A stretch of 64,000 nucleotides of DNA from Sphingomonas hankyongi. GTDB lineage: Bacteria > Pseudomonadota > Alphaproteobacteria > Sphingomonadales > Sphingomonadaceae. The position numbers and the translations under genes are program-made. Within the stretch, counting starts at the first letter, position 1. Each line of letters begins with the position of its first letter. The stretch spans positions 496,001-560,000 of the forward strand of contig NZ_JAMGBE010000003.1 of the NCBI RefSeq assembly GCF_023516575.1. The letters are read 5' to 3'. Shown here in pieces: positions 27,494 through 35,697 of this stretch. Below the pieces are notes generated by a model, which made no database searches, was not told the DNA's origin, and was given only the letters and a program-made list of their open reading frames with translations.

Positions 27494-29033
27494 GGATCCC
27501 GACCTCCAGCTGAGCTGGTCGGGTCAGTGGACGCTTGGCTACCGCATCCTTGCGGTCAATTTGCTCACGATCTTTCTTCTCGCAGCAAGCGTGCTTTACC
27601 TCGACGTTTTCAGAAATCGTCTGAGTAAGGAGCGCAGCAGGCAGGCGCGCGTCGAGGTGACGACGACCGCGCAGGCCCTGGCGTATACGCCCCAGGACAA
27701 GTGGCCCGCTTTGCTCGCCTCCGTGTCCAAGACAGGCGAAACCAGGATGCGGCTCTATGATTCGGGCGGCCGCATGGTGATCGACAGCTGGCGCCTCACC
27801 GGCCCGACCTACGAGTTGAAGGATCCGAACACGCAGAAGTGGACGAAGGACTTCGCGCGAGCGCTCGATCGTGGATTCAACGCGCTCGTCGGCGCTAAAC
27901 CTCTCGACGATTATATCGATCCTTCCATCGATCGGCTTCAGGCCTGGCCCGAGGCCCGTCAGGCCGCGACGCGAGGCAAGGCGGTAAGCGCCGTCCGCAA
28001 TGCCCCCGACATGACGCCGGTGCTCTCCGCCGCGGTCCCGGTCGCGGGGAATGTGCTCCTCCTGACCGACAACGATCGCGCCTTCACGAAGACGATCCGG
28101 CGGCAGCGTGCAGCCCTGGCGGTTACGATGGCGGCGCTGGTCACATTGTCGGTTCTGCTCTCATTGTTCCTGGCGAAGACCATTGTCCGCCCGCTTCGGC
28201 GACTGGCAATGGCCGCGCATCGGGTGCGGCTTGGACGATCCAGGGAGGTCCGCGTGCCGAGGCTGCCGACCCGAACGGACGAGATCGGTCTGCTCGCCCG
28301 CGCGGTCTCCGACATGAGCCAATCCCTCCGGCAACGTATTGATAATATCGAAGCTTTCGCCGCTGATGTGACCCATGAGCTCAAGAATCCGCTGGCGTCG
28401 CTTCGCTCTGCCATGGAGGGGCTGGAACGCGTCGACGATCCAGACCTCCGCGCCAAGCTCATCGGCATCGCGAGCGCCGACGTCATTCGCCTCGATCGCC
28501 TCATAAACGACATTAGCGAGGCTGCACGCACGGATGCCGAGCTCGCGCGCGCCGAGTTCGAGCGAGTGGACTTAGGGCCCCTGATCGAGCAACTCGTCTC
28601 GAGCTGGGAGACCCGTCGCGAAAAGGGCGACGCCAGGATCGCATTCGCCCGGCCACGAAAGGCGACCGCTGTCGTGATGGGCAAGCCGGACAGGCTTGTC
28701 CGGGCGATCAACAATATCATCGACAATGCGGTCAGCTTCTCGCCTCCGGGCGGCCTGGTGGAGGTCGCCGTTGCGAGGGTGGGCGATGAAGTGCGCATCC
28801 GCATCGATGACGAAGGGCCCGGCGTTCCTCCCGAAGCGCGTGAGGCGATCTTCAACCGGTTTCACTCCGTACGCCCGGACAATGAAAGCTTCGGCCGCCA
28901 TTCCGGACTGGGGCTGGCGATCGCCGAAGCGATCGTCAAAGGCCACGACGGAGAGATCGACGTGCAGGACCGCGACGACGCGCCTTCAGGAGCGCGGTTC
29001 ATCCTTCGGCTTCCAGCGGCGGACCGACCGTGA
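27462..29033 (+). CDS. chvG: Sensor histidine kinase ChvG
   Basis: 523 residues from ATG 27462. A first membrane helix (about 27-47) and a second (about 225-245) bracket a periplasmic sensor domain of roughly 170 residues. HAMP ([10 protein letters not shown] onward), HisKA with [15 protein letters not shown], and HATPase with [15 protein letters not shown] and [13 protein letters not shown] follow. It autophosphorylates and passes phosphate to ChvI. The hprK start forms GTGA with its stop, so sensor, kinase and PTS genes are made together. Confidence 0.92.
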   Translation: MASDIDSTSNEDPDLQLSWSGQWTLGYRILAVNLLTIFLLAASVLYLDVFRNRLSKERSRQARVEVTTTAQALAYTPQDKWPALLASVSKTGETRMRLYDSGGRMVIDSWRLTGPTYELKDPNTQKWTKDFARALDRGFNALVGAKPLDDYIDPSIDRLQAWPEARQAATRGKAVSAVRNAPDMTPVLSAAVPVAGNVLLLTDNDRAFTKTIRRQRAALAVTMAALVTLSVLLSLFLAKTIVRPLRRLAMAAHRVRLGRSREVRVPRLPTRTDEIGLLARAVSDMSQSLRQRIDNIEAFAADVTHELKNPLASLRSAMEGLERVDDPDLRAKLIGIASADVIRLDRLINDISEAARTDAELARAEFERVDLGPLIEQLVSSWETRREKGDARIAFARPRKATAVVMGKPDRLVRAINNIIDNAVSFSPPGGLVEVAVARVGDEVRIRIDDEGPGVPPEAREAIFNRFHSVRPDNESFGRHSGLGLAIAEAIVKGHDGEIDVQDRDDAPSGARFILRLPAADRP

Positions 29034-29488
29034 ACGCCACCGTTCCGATGGCTGGCCCGCGCCTTTCAGCAGAAACCCTCCATGCCAGCACGGTGGCCAT
29101 CGGGGGCCGCGCCGTCCTCATCAGCGGCCCATCGGGATCCGGCAAGTCCGACCTCGCGCTCAGGCTCCTCGACCGCGGCTTCGCTCTCGTTAGCGACGAT
29201 CAGACCGTCGTAAAGCGGCGGGGGGACCTGCTCATCGCCTCGGCGCCGCCAAGCATCGCGGGCAAGATCGAAGTCCGCGGCATAGGCATCGTCGACATCG
29301 ACCATATCGACGAAGTACCCCTCGCCCTCGTCGTGGAACTCACGAGCGAAATGGAGAGGCTTCCGGACGACAGCCGGCAACGGCTCCTTGTCGGGATTCA
29401 CATTCCCGTCGTCACGATCGATGCGCTTACAGCCTCCGCGCCGTCGAAGGTCGCGCTCGCGCTCGACCGATTGGGCTTGAAGATCTGA
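29030..29488 (+). CDS. hprK: Short HPr kinase/phosphorylase
   Basis: 152 residues. It contains only the C-terminal kinase domain of HprK, the form found in alphaproteobacteria; the N-terminal half of the Gram-positive enzyme is missing. P-loop GPSGSGKSD (33-41), the Asp pair in VSDDQTVV, and the family signature IEVRGIGI are present. It should phosphorylate Ser48 of the HPr encoded three genes downstream. GTG start overlapping chvG; last base shared with rapZ. Confidence 0.9.
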   Translation: MNATVPMAGPRLSAETLHASTVAIGGRAVLISGPSGSGKSDLALRLLDRGFALVSDDQTVVKRRGDLLIASAPPSIAGKIEVRGIGIVDIDHIDEVPLALVVELTSEMERLPDDSRQRLLVGIHIPVVTIDALTASAPSKVALALDRLGLKI

Positions 29489-30408
29489 TGGAGAAGCGGC
29501 GGCAGCGCCGCCTGCCGCGGTTGGTGCTGGTCACCGGCATGTCGGGGGCGGGGAAGTCGACGGTCCTCGACGCGCTCGAGGACATGGGGTGGGACACGGT
29601 CGACAATCTGCCGACGGACCTTCTGCCGGACTTCGTCCGGGCGGGTGGTGAATGCCGGATCGTTCCGGCCGCCGTCGGCATGGACGTCCGCAGCAGGGGT
29701 TTCGAGCCCGAGGCCTTGCCCGAGCTCATCCGGTCAATCGAGGGAGTCGCACCGGAAATACTCTACCTTGACTGTGCCGGCCGCGAGCTGATGCGCCGCT
29801 ATGACGAGACCAGGCGACTGCATCCCCTCGCCCCCGACCGGCCGGCGGAGGACGGAATCGCCCGTGAGCGCCGAGCCACGGCGCCGCTTCGCGCGGCAGC
29901 GGAAAGCATCATCGACACCACCGACCTCAGCCCGACCGAACTGCGCGAGGAGCTCAGGCGGCGCTACGGCGACGACCGGGACCAGCCTGTGCTGACCGTG
30001 TCGTCCTTCGCGTTCGCCCGCGGCATTTCCCGCACCGCGGACCTGGTATTCGACCTTCGGTTCCTTCCCAACCCGCATTGGATCGACGAACTGCGTCCCC
30101 TTACCGGAAAGGACGATGCCGTCCGCGCCTATCTTGCCGAAGACCCGTCCTGGGGTGAGACGGTCGCTCGTATCGAGACGCTTCTCATCGACTGGATTCC
30201 TCGTTACTGGGCAGCGGGCAAAAGCTACGTAACCGTCGCTTTCGGCTGTACAGGAGGGCGCCACCGTTCGGTGGCTGCGGCCGAAGAGATAGCGGACCGG
30301 TTGCGCAGCGCGGGGTTGCACCCGAATGTCCGTCACCGAGACCTGGCCTCGCCGCCGAGCGATACGATCGAGGCCGATCCGCGGGGAGAGGCTGAGGCAG
30401 GCGAGTGA
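29488..30408 (+). CDS. rapZ: RapZ/YvcJ-family nucleotide-binding protein
   Basis: 306 residues. Walker A GMSGAGKST (17-25), Walker B-like EILYLDC, and the conserved C-terminal domain with SYVTVAFGCTGGRHRSV, which in E. coli RapZ binds small RNAs and RNase E. Whether the alphaproteobacterial protein acts on GlmS control is not known. Its ATG uses the last A of the hprK stop. It is followed after four bases by the EIIA gene. Confidence 0.93.
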   Translation: MEKRRQRRLPRLVLVTGMSGAGKSTVLDALEDMGWDTVDNLPTDLLPDFVRAGGECRIVPAAVGMDVRSRGFEPEALPELIRSIEGVAPEILYLDCAGRELMRRYDETRRLHPLAPDRPAEDGIARERRATAPLRAAAESIIDTTDLSPTELREELRRRYGDDRDQPVLTVSSFAFARGISRTADLVFDLRFLPNPHWIDELRPLTGKDDAVRAYLAEDPSWGETVARIETLLIDWIPRYWAAGKSYVTVAFGCTGGRHRSVAAAEEIADRLRSAGLHPNVRHRDLASPPSDTIEADPRGEAEAGE

Positions 30409-30412
30409 ACGA

Positions 30413-30820
30413 ATGATTGGATTAGTGCTGGTGACACATGGCCGGCTGGCGGCCGAGTTCGTCACCGCAATGGAGCATGTGGTCGGTCCCCAGCAGGCTG
30501 TGGAAGCGATCTGCATCGGGCCGGACGACGACATGGAGGCGCGCCGGACCGACATTGCGGAAGCGATAGGCCGTGTCGAGCAGGGTCAGGGAGTGATCAT
30601 CCTCACCGACCTGTTCGGAGGAACCCCGTCGAACCTCGCGATCAGCCTGATGAAGACCGAGAATATCGAGGTCATCGCGGGCGTGAACCTTCCGATGCTC
30701 ATCCGCCTGGAAGGCGCGCGAAAAGTCATGCCCGTCCACGCTGCAGTCGCTGCCGCCCGCGAAGCAGGCCGCAAATATATCTCCGTCGCATCCGAGATCC
30801 TTGGGGAAGCAGCCGCTTGA
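30413..30820 (+). CDS. PTS EIIA component, mannose family, regulatory
   Basis: 135 residues from ATG 30413. The phospho-accepting His is His9 in LVLVTHGRLAAEF. The mannose-class EIIA fold is supported by IILTDLFGGTPSNLAI. No EIIB, EIIC or EIID gene is nearby, so it is probably a regulatory acceptor (as EIIA-Man of alphaproteobacterial regulatory PTS) and not part of a sugar permease. The HPr start overlaps its stop as TTGA. Confidence 0.92.
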   Translation: MIGLVLVTHGRLAAEFVTAMEHVVGPQQAVEAICIGPDDDMEARRTDIAEAIGRVEQGQGVIILTDLFGGTPSNLAISLMKTENIEVIAGVNLPMLIRLEGARKVMPVHAAVAAAREAGRKYISVASEILGEAAA

Positions 30821-31089
30821 CGGCGTTGAGCCGCCACGTGGCAATCACCAACAAACGCGGGCTTCATGCGCGGGCCAGCGCGAAATTCGTCGCCGTGGCC
30901 AGCGACCTGGACGCGCAGATCGAGGTCGAGAAGGATGGCAATCGCGTCTGCGGCACGTCGATCATGGGCCTGATGATGCTCGGCGCCGCCATGGGCGACA
31001 GCATCGTAATCCACGTCGAAGGCAACAATGCCGAAGATGCGCTCCGGCAGCTCGTTACACTCGTCGAGGATCGTTTCGGCGAAGACTGA
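30817..31089 (+). CDS. Phosphocarrier protein HPr
   Basis: 90 residues. His17 in KRGLHARASAKFV accepts phosphate from Enzyme I. Ser48 in CGTSIMGLMML is the expected HprK target. A TTG start overlaps the EIIA stop (TTGA); an alternative TTG nine bases on would remove only three residues. Enzyme I is not in the window. The presence of HprK, HPr and EIIA together points to a carbon- or nitrogen-status relay acting beside ChvG/ChvI. Confidence 0.93.
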   Translation: MTALSRHVAITNKRGLHARASAKFVAVASDLDAQIEVEKDGNRVCGTSIMGLMMLGAAMGDSIVIHVEGNNAEDALRQLVTLVEDRFGED

Positions 31090-31090
31090 C

Positions 31091-31888
31091 GTGCCGCGCC
31101 AGGTAACCGCCTTCTCAAACTCCACGGTCAAGCGGCTCCGCTCGCTCAGGGACAAGAAAGCCCGCCGCTTGGAGGGGATGTTCCTCGCAGAAGGCCTCCG
31201 CATCATCGCCGAGGCGCGGGATAGCGGCAGGCTTGCGGAGATCATCGCATTCTCACCTGAAGGCGCGAAACACCCGCTCGCGGCGGAGATCATTGCCGCC
31301 ACCGAAGCTGCCGGCGGAGAAGCGATCGAGACGACCGCCGACATCCTGTCGAAGATGTCGGGCAAGGATAATCCGCAGATGCTGCTCGGCGCCTACCGGC
31401 AGCCGTCGACCTCACTGGACCAGATCGATCGGGCGAGTTCACCGCTTTGGATCGCCGCCCAGGCCCTTCGAGACCCGGGCAATATCGGCACGATCCTGCG
31501 GACGGGGGATGCCGTCGGAGCGGGCGGCCTGATCCTGATCGACGACTGCGCCGATCCGTTCTCGGTCGAGGCGGTCCGCGCGTCGATGGGTGCGTTATTC
31601 ACGCAGCAGATCGCAACCTGTCGCTGGCCCGAATTCTTGAACTGGCTGAGGTCCGGACCGGGACAACTGGTGGGCACGAGCCTCAAGGCTTCCAAGGACT
31701 ATCTCGAGGCTGACTATCAGCAGCCTTGCTTCCTCCTGATCGGCAACGAGCAGCAGGGGCTTCCGGCTGAGTACGAGGCGGAGTGCGACCTGCTGGTGAA
31801 GATCCCGATGGCCGGACGAGCCGACAGCCTCAACGCGGCCGTTGCTGCGGCGGTCATGGCTTTCCAGGTTCGCGCCAGCTGGCGCTGA
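31091..31888 (+). CDS. SpoU/TrmH-family RNA 2'-O-methyltransferase
   Basis: 265 residues from GTG 31091, one base after HPr. The N-terminal substrate domain begins FSNSTVKRLRSLRDKKAR. The trefoil-knot SPOUT domain shows ALRDPGNIGTILRT, LLIGNEQQGLPAE and SLNAAVAAAVMAF. The modified nucleotide (rRNA or tRNA ribose) cannot be told from sequence. It appears to be the last gene of the ChvI-to-PTS transcript. Confidence 0.88.
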   Translation: MPRQVTAFSNSTVKRLRSLRDKKARRLEGMFLAEGLRIIAEARDSGRLAEIIAFSPEGAKHPLAAEIIAATEAAGGEAIETTADILSKMSGKDNPQMLLGAYRQPSTSLDQIDRASSPLWIAAQALRDPGNIGTILRTGDAVGAGGLILIDDCADPFSVEAVRASMGALFTQQIATCRWPEFLNWLRSGPGQLVGTSLKASKDYLEADYQQPCFLLIGNEQQGLPAEYEAECDLLVKIPMAGRADSLNAAVAAAVMAFQVRASWR

Positions 31889-31923
31889 CGGAACCGCACC
31901 CTTCTCCCAAGGTTGTTCCGCGC

Positions 31924-32268
31924 ATGAAAAGACTCCTTGCCATACCGCTGACCGTCCTCGCGACCGGGTGCCTCACCCCTCCGCCGCCGCCCGCCGCGCC
32001 TTATCGCGCCGTCGGGACCGAGCCGTTCTGGAACCTGCTCATCGATGAGCGTGACATCACATTCATCCAGCCCGATGCGCAGCCGATCCGGCAGCCCACG
32101 CCAAAGGTGATCGTCGGCATCGCCGGTGAAATCTACCAGACGCCACGGATCGGCGTGAACATCGTGCATGCCCCCGGCTGCAGCGACGGCATGAGCGACC
32201 GCGTCTATCCCGACAAGGTCCAGGTCACGGTGGACGGACGTCAGTTCAATGGGTGCGGCGGGCTTTAG
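31924..32268 (+). CDS. COG3650-type lipoprotein
   Basis: 114 residues from ATG 31924. Lipobox LATG-C with Pro-rich start of the mature part (CLTPPPPPAAPYR). The motif VGTEPFWNLLIDERDITF is characteristic of the small COG3650 domain, and a later Cys (APGCSDGMSDRVYPD) probably pairs with NGCGGL near the end. In other bacteria this domain often occurs next to or fused with a META domain, as encoded by the overlapping next gene. Envelope function unknown. Confidence 0.7.
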   Translation: MKRLLAIPLTVLATGCLTPPPPPAAPYRAVGTEPFWNLLIDERDITFIQPDAQPIRQPTPKVIVGIAGEIYQTPRIGVNIVHAPGCSDGMSDRVYPDKVQVTVDGRQFNGCGGL

Positions 32269-32689
32269 ACGGCTTTTCCCCGCCTTGGCGCTCCTGGGGA
32301 GCTGCACGAGCGTTCAACTCGGTCCGCAATCGCTTGCGGGCACCGAGTGGCGAGTGACCGAGATTGACTCCCGGCCGACTCCAGGCGGTCCCGACTTCGC
32401 CATGCAATTCCAAGCGACACAGTGGCATGGCGGCTTTGGCTGCAATGGCATGAGCGCGGAATATCGCCTCGCAGGCAACGTCCTGACCATCGGTCGAACG
32501 GATGGGCAGCAGTTCGTCCCCGGACGGATCATCGCGACGGAGCGCGATTGCTCCTCAACGCCAACCGGCCCGTTCGAGGGCGACGCAATCGCGATCCTCG
32601 TCAAGCCGATGACGGTGCGCTTCAGCAGCGCTCACCGCATGACATTGGCGAACGACGCAGGCTCGATTAAGCTGGAATTGCGGCGCTAA
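32249..32689 (+). CDS. META/HslJ-like lipoprotein
   Basis: 146 residues. Lipobox LLGS-C follows a short hydrophobic signal. The META core is LAGTEWRVTEIDSRP, then FGCNGMSAEYRLAGN with the GCN signature, and IIATERDC later. The start overlaps the previous lipoprotein by 20 bases. HslJ of E. coli is a heat-inducible envelope protein tied to novobiocin resistance; that role is not shown here. Downstream is the 202-base gap before rmuC. Confidence 0.78.
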   Translation: MGAAGFRRLFPALALLGSCTSVQLGPQSLAGTEWRVTEIDSRPTPGGPDFAMQFQATQWHGGFGCNGMSAEYRLAGNVLTIGRTDGQQFVPGRIIATERDCSSTPTGPFEGDAIAILVKPMTVRFSSAHRMTLANDAGSIKLELRR

Positions 32690-32891
32690 ACGTCCGGCCT
32701 GTAAGTCACGAAGTTGACCATGCTCCGCGAATATCGGTGAGCGCGAGCGAGGGAAGACGACGTTCGGAAGTTGACCCAAATGTGACCTTTGCCAGAGCCT
32801 GGCAAATCTAGTCCTTTCGTTTTCAAAGAGCCGCCAAGCAGAGTCCGCCGACCTGCGCTCGCAAACGAAATCCTACATTGCAACGGCGCGA
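32690..32891. other. Convergent intergenic gap with small hairpin and direct repeat
   Basis: The longest non-coding stretch here, between two converging genes. A perfect seven-base inverted repeat, TTTGCCA (32788-32794) and TGGCAAA (32800-32806), could fold with a five-base loop but lacks an adjacent T-run, so terminator function is uncertain. The ten-mer GAAGTTGACC occurs twice in the same orientation (32710-32719 and 32767-32776). Nothing resembling a gene was found. Confidence 0.4.
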
Positions 32892-34250
32892 TTATTCCGC
32901 GGCGATTTGCGGCGGCTCCTCGCCCGCTTCCTCACCAAGGCTAAGTTCCTCATCAGCGTAGCGCGGAAGCGCTTCCACCGGGGTCAGCACATCGATATCG
33001 CGGCGGCCAGGCTCGATATTCAGCTCACGGAACTTCCGGGCCGTCACCAATGAGCGCGTCTCAAAACTCGCAACGAAGCTGTTGTAATTGTTGACGGCAG
33101 TCGAGAGACCGCTGCCGACCTTGCGCAGATCGTCGGCAGCTTTTGCGAGGCGCTCGTAAAGCTCCTTCCCGAGCTCGCCGATTTGCCGCGCTTCCTTGGC
33201 CAGCTTTTCCTGGCGCCACACAGCCGCGACGGTGCGCGCGATGGCGATCAGGTTCGTCGGCGTCGCCAGCAGCACCTTCTTGTCGAAGGCATAATCCCAC
33301 AAGGTGGAGTCCTGCTCGAGCGCGGCAGTCAGGAAATGCTCGCCGGGGATGAACATCACGACATAGTCGGGCGCATCCTCAAACTGCGACCAATAAGCCT
33401 TGGCGCCGAGCGTATTCACGTGAGCCCGAATTGCGGACGCATGCGCCGTAAGGTGCGAATCCCGCGCAGCCTCATCGATAGCGCCGAACGCATCCTGATA
33501 TTCGTTCAGCGAGACTTTCGCGTCGATCACCAGCGATTGCCCGCCCGGCACCCGAACGACGACGTCGGGGCGGAGCCGGCCGCCCTCGCCGTCTTCCACG
33601 CTGACCTCGGTGGCGAAGTCGCAATGCTCAGACAGACCACAGGTCTCAAGCACGTTACGAAGCTGCTGCTCACCCCAGCGGCCTCGCGCTTTAGGAGCGT
33701 TCCGCAGGGCATTCACGAGCTTTGCGGCTTCGGCCGAAACGCGTTCCGTCCCCGTTCGCATCGCATCGATCTGGCCCGAAAGCAGACCGAAAGCGTCGCG
33801 GCGTTCCGCTTCCACCTTGGTAACGGTATCCTCATAGCGCTGCAGGCGCTCATGAACCGGCTGGAGCAACGCTTTGAGATTGGTTCCTGTAGTCTCTTCC
33901 GATTGGCGAAATCGCTGGTCCGCGCGCTTGAGGAAAGTCTCCTGCGCTTCGGCAAGCAATTTGTTGCTGATCTCCGAGAATTGGGCCGACAGCTGCTCCT
34001 TGGCTTCGACCAGCTCCCTGATGCGAACCTCGAAACCCTTCTCGCGCTCCAGCTGCGACGCTTCGAGCGCCGCCAGCCTGGTCACCGCGTCGCGATTAGA
34101 GTCGCGCTCCTTTGTCACTTCGTTGAGCTGGAGGCGCAGGCTGTCGACCGTATTCTTCGCGCCCGCCGCCTCGCGGCTAGCGAACAGCCAGCCAACGAGC
34201 GCGCCGAGGGCCAGCGCAATCACGCCAATTATGATAGTGACGGCATCCAC
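32892..34250 (-). CDS. rmuC: RmuC-family DNA recombination protein
   Basis: 452 residues from GTG 34250 (GGGGAGGG about nine bases ahead). A transmembrane helix (about 4-24) is followed by a long coiled coil (30-150) and the RmuC nuclease-like core: GRWGEQQLRNVLE, RPDVVVRVPGGQSLVIDAKVSLNEY, and PTNLIAIARTVAAVWRQEK. Asp and Lys of the VIDAK motif match PD-(D/E)XK nucleases. RmuC limits inversions at short repeats. A perfect SOS box sits 19 bases upstream, within a good promoter, so LexA control is likely. Confidence 0.93.
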   Translation of the reverse strand: MDAVTIIIGVIALALGALVGWLFASREAAGAKNTVDSLRLQLNEVTKERDSNRDAVTRLAALEASQLEREKGFEVRIRELVEAKEQLSAQFSEISNKLLAEAQETFLKRADQRFRQSEETTGTNLKALLQPVHERLQRYEDTVTKVEAERRDAFGLLSGQIDAMRTGTERVSAEAAKLVNALRNAPKARGRWGEQQLRNVLETCGLSEHCDFATEVSVEDGEGGRLRPDVVVRVPGGQSLVIDAKVSLNEYQDAFGAIDEAARDSHLTAHASAIRAHVNTLGAKAYWSQFEDAPDYVVMFIPGEHFLTAALEQDSTLWDYAFDKKVLLATPTNLIAIARTVAAVWRQEKLAKEARQIGELGKELYERLAKAADDLRKVGSGLSTAVNNYNSFVASFETRSLVTARKFRELNIEPGRRDIDVLTPVEALPRYADEELSLGEEAGEEPPQIAAE

Positions 34251-34268
34251 CGGATCGCGCCCTCCCCA

Positions 34269-34283
34269 GAACAGAAGGCGAAC
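34269..34283 (-). promoter_or_regulatory. SOS box (LexA site) at rmuC
   Basis: GTTC-N7-GTTC on the minus strand (34283-34280 and 34272-34269), the exact alphaproteobacterial LexA consensus. It starts on the last base of the predicted -10 hexamer, the same geometry as the lexA box in this window. LexA bound here would block RNA polymerase. Confidence 0.82.
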
Positions 34284-34311
34284 TTTTACGGCGATTTGTC
34301 TTTGATCACAA
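34283..34311 (-). promoter_or_regulatory. Candidate rmuC promoter
   Basis: Minus strand TTGTGA (34311-34306), 17-base spacer, TAAAAG (34288-34283). The last G of the -10 is the first G of the SOS box. The gap (34251-34363) also separates the divergent copper-binding-protein gene, for which no clear promoter was found. Confidence 0.6.
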
Positions 34312-34363
34312 TAGGAACCGCCCTGCGTCGCAGCGGTTCTCCACAGAAATCCAGGAGCCTTTC

Positions 34364-34756
34364 ATGTCCATCCGCAAGATGATCGCCCTGCACCCCGACG
34401 TTCATGGGCACGTCAACCAGCCGCTCGGTGATGCAGCACATCATCTGATGTACTGCGCGCGCATGTGCCTCAGCTGCGCCGACGCATGCGCGGCCGAGAA
34501 GATGGACATGCGGGAATGCATCCGCACCTGCCTCGATTGCGCGGACGTTTGCGAGGCGACAGGGAAGCTGGCCGTACGGCGCACGGGATCCAACGAGCAG
34601 GTGCTCCGCGAGATGCTGGAGCTATGCGCAAGGGTGTGTGACGCCTGCGCGGCCGAGTGCGAAAAGCACGACCACGAGCATTGCAAGCTTTGCGCGCAAA
34701 TGTGCCGGGAATGTGCGGAGGACTGCCGCAACGCGGCGGCATCGATCGGGGGCTAG
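34364..34756 (+). CDS. Cys-rich four-helix-bundle copper-binding protein (DUF326)
   Basis: 130 residues with 17 cysteines, mostly spaced three or four residues apart along predicted helices (positions 31-63, then 88-121; e.g. CARMCLSCADAC). This is the layout of DUF326 and Csp-type copper storage proteins, in which Cys side chains line the core of a four-helix bundle and hold Cu(I). No signal peptide, so it should be cytosolic (Csp3-like). It is divergent from rmuC and ends tail to tail with the next gene, sharing CTAG. Confidence 0.8.
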   Translation: MSIRKMIALHPDVHGHVNQPLGDAAHHLMYCARMCLSCADACAAEKMDMRECIRTCLDCADVCEATGKLAVRRTGSNEQVLREMLELCARVCDACAAECEKHDHEHCKLCAQMCRECAEDCRNAAASIGG

Positions 34757-35130
34757 AAGTCCGACCTTCCGAAGCGGGCAACGCCCTGGTTGTGCCCTGG
34801 CGGGTCGAGAACGCTGACGTCGAGATCAACCGGCTCGCCGATCCAATCCGCCAGGCTGGTATGATCGGCGAGATCGTCATCGGTCAGCGGGTGCACCAAC
34901 GCGCGAAGGCCGGACTCTTCAATAGCAACGACAACATCAGGTCGCGTGCCTTCGAGGAAATGGACTTCGAACTGCGGAATCGGATGCGGACCGACGCCGC
35001 GGTCCATCATGCGGCCGACGAAGAGGATTGCGGGCTGCATGGCGATGAAGCGATTGCGAAGCGCCTCGGCCGCCACACGTTCGTCATCGGAGAAGTAGAT
35101 GTGGGCGTGATACGGCGTGCCAGCCTTCAC
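34753..35130 (-). CDS. DOPA 4,5-dioxygenase-family protein
   Basis: 125 residues. GTG start forms GTGA with the def stop. The family pattern is visible: [11 protein letters not shown] at the N-terminus, [12 protein letters not shown] in the middle, [21 protein letters not shown], and DLDVSVLD near the end. The histidines of HAH, GPHP and VHP are candidate iron ligands. Bacterial relatives are uncharacterised or cleave catechols weakly, so the substrate is unknown. Co-transcribed with def. Confidence 0.75.
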   Translation of the reverse strand: MKAGTPYHAHIYFSDDERVAAEALRNRFIAMQPAILFVGRMMDRGVGPHPIPQFEVHFLEGTRPDVVVAIEESGLRALVHPLTDDDLADHTSLADWIGEPVDLDVSVLDPPGHNQGVARFGRSDF

Positions 35131-35666
35131 GCCGCCTTGAGCCCCTGCTCTTTCCGCTGCTTGTCGAGCTTCTTGAGGATCATCTGGCGCTTCAGGCGGG
35201 ACAGGTGATCGATGAACAGGATGCCGTTGAGATGATCCATCTCATGCTGAAGGCAGACCGCGAGCAGCCCGGTGATCTCTTCGTCCCGCTGCTTGCCGTC
35301 GATATCCAGCCACCGCGCCCGGATGCGATCCGGCCGGTCCACCTCTGCGAACTGGTCGGGCACCGACAGGCAGCCTTCGGTGTAGGGCACTTCCTGGTCC
35401 GAGCAGTCCAGAATTTCGGGGTTGATGAACACGCGCGGGTCCCTGATGGGCTCCCCGCCCTCTTCCTCCGGCTCCTGCAGGTCGATGACCAGGATACGCT
35501 TTGGCACGCCGACCTGGATTGCGGCCAGCCCGATTCCAGGCGCGTCATACATCGTCTCGAACATGTCGGAGACGAGCGCGCGCACTTCATCGTCGACCGT
35601 GTCGACGGGCTTGGAGATCTCTCGCAGGCGAGGATCCGGTACTTCTACGATCGGGCGAATGGCCAT
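35127..35666 (-). CDS. def: Peptide deformylase
   Basis: 179 residues. It removes the formyl group from nascent N-formyl-Met. Three metal-site motifs are intact: [17 protein letters not shown] (Cys ligand) and QHEMDHLNG (two His ligands with the catalytic Glu). The Lys-rich tail is typical of the family. Formylation by Fmt, encoded divergently about 680 bases away, is the other half of the cycle. Confidence 0.97.
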   Translation of the reverse strand: MAIRPIVEVPDPRLREISKPVDTVDDEVRALVSDMFETMYDAPGIGLAAIQVGVPKRILVIDLQEPEEEGGEPIRDPRVFINPEILDCSDQEVPYTEGCLSVPDQFAEVDRPDRIRARWLDIDGKQRDEEITGLLAVCLQHEMDHLNGILFIDHLSRLKRQMILKKLDKQRKEQGLKAA

Positions 35667-35697
35667 GAGGCTGATCTAATCTTTCGTGAGAGCGGCT

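Noticed and set aside
32788-32806. Intrinsic terminator for the META or rmuC gene
   Set aside because: The hairpin is short and no T-run follows on either strand; listed only as a feature of the gap.
33183-34382. Plus-strand open frame opposite rmuC
   Set aside because: No domain and no ribosome site; it would run through the rmuC SOS promoter and into the copper-binding gene.
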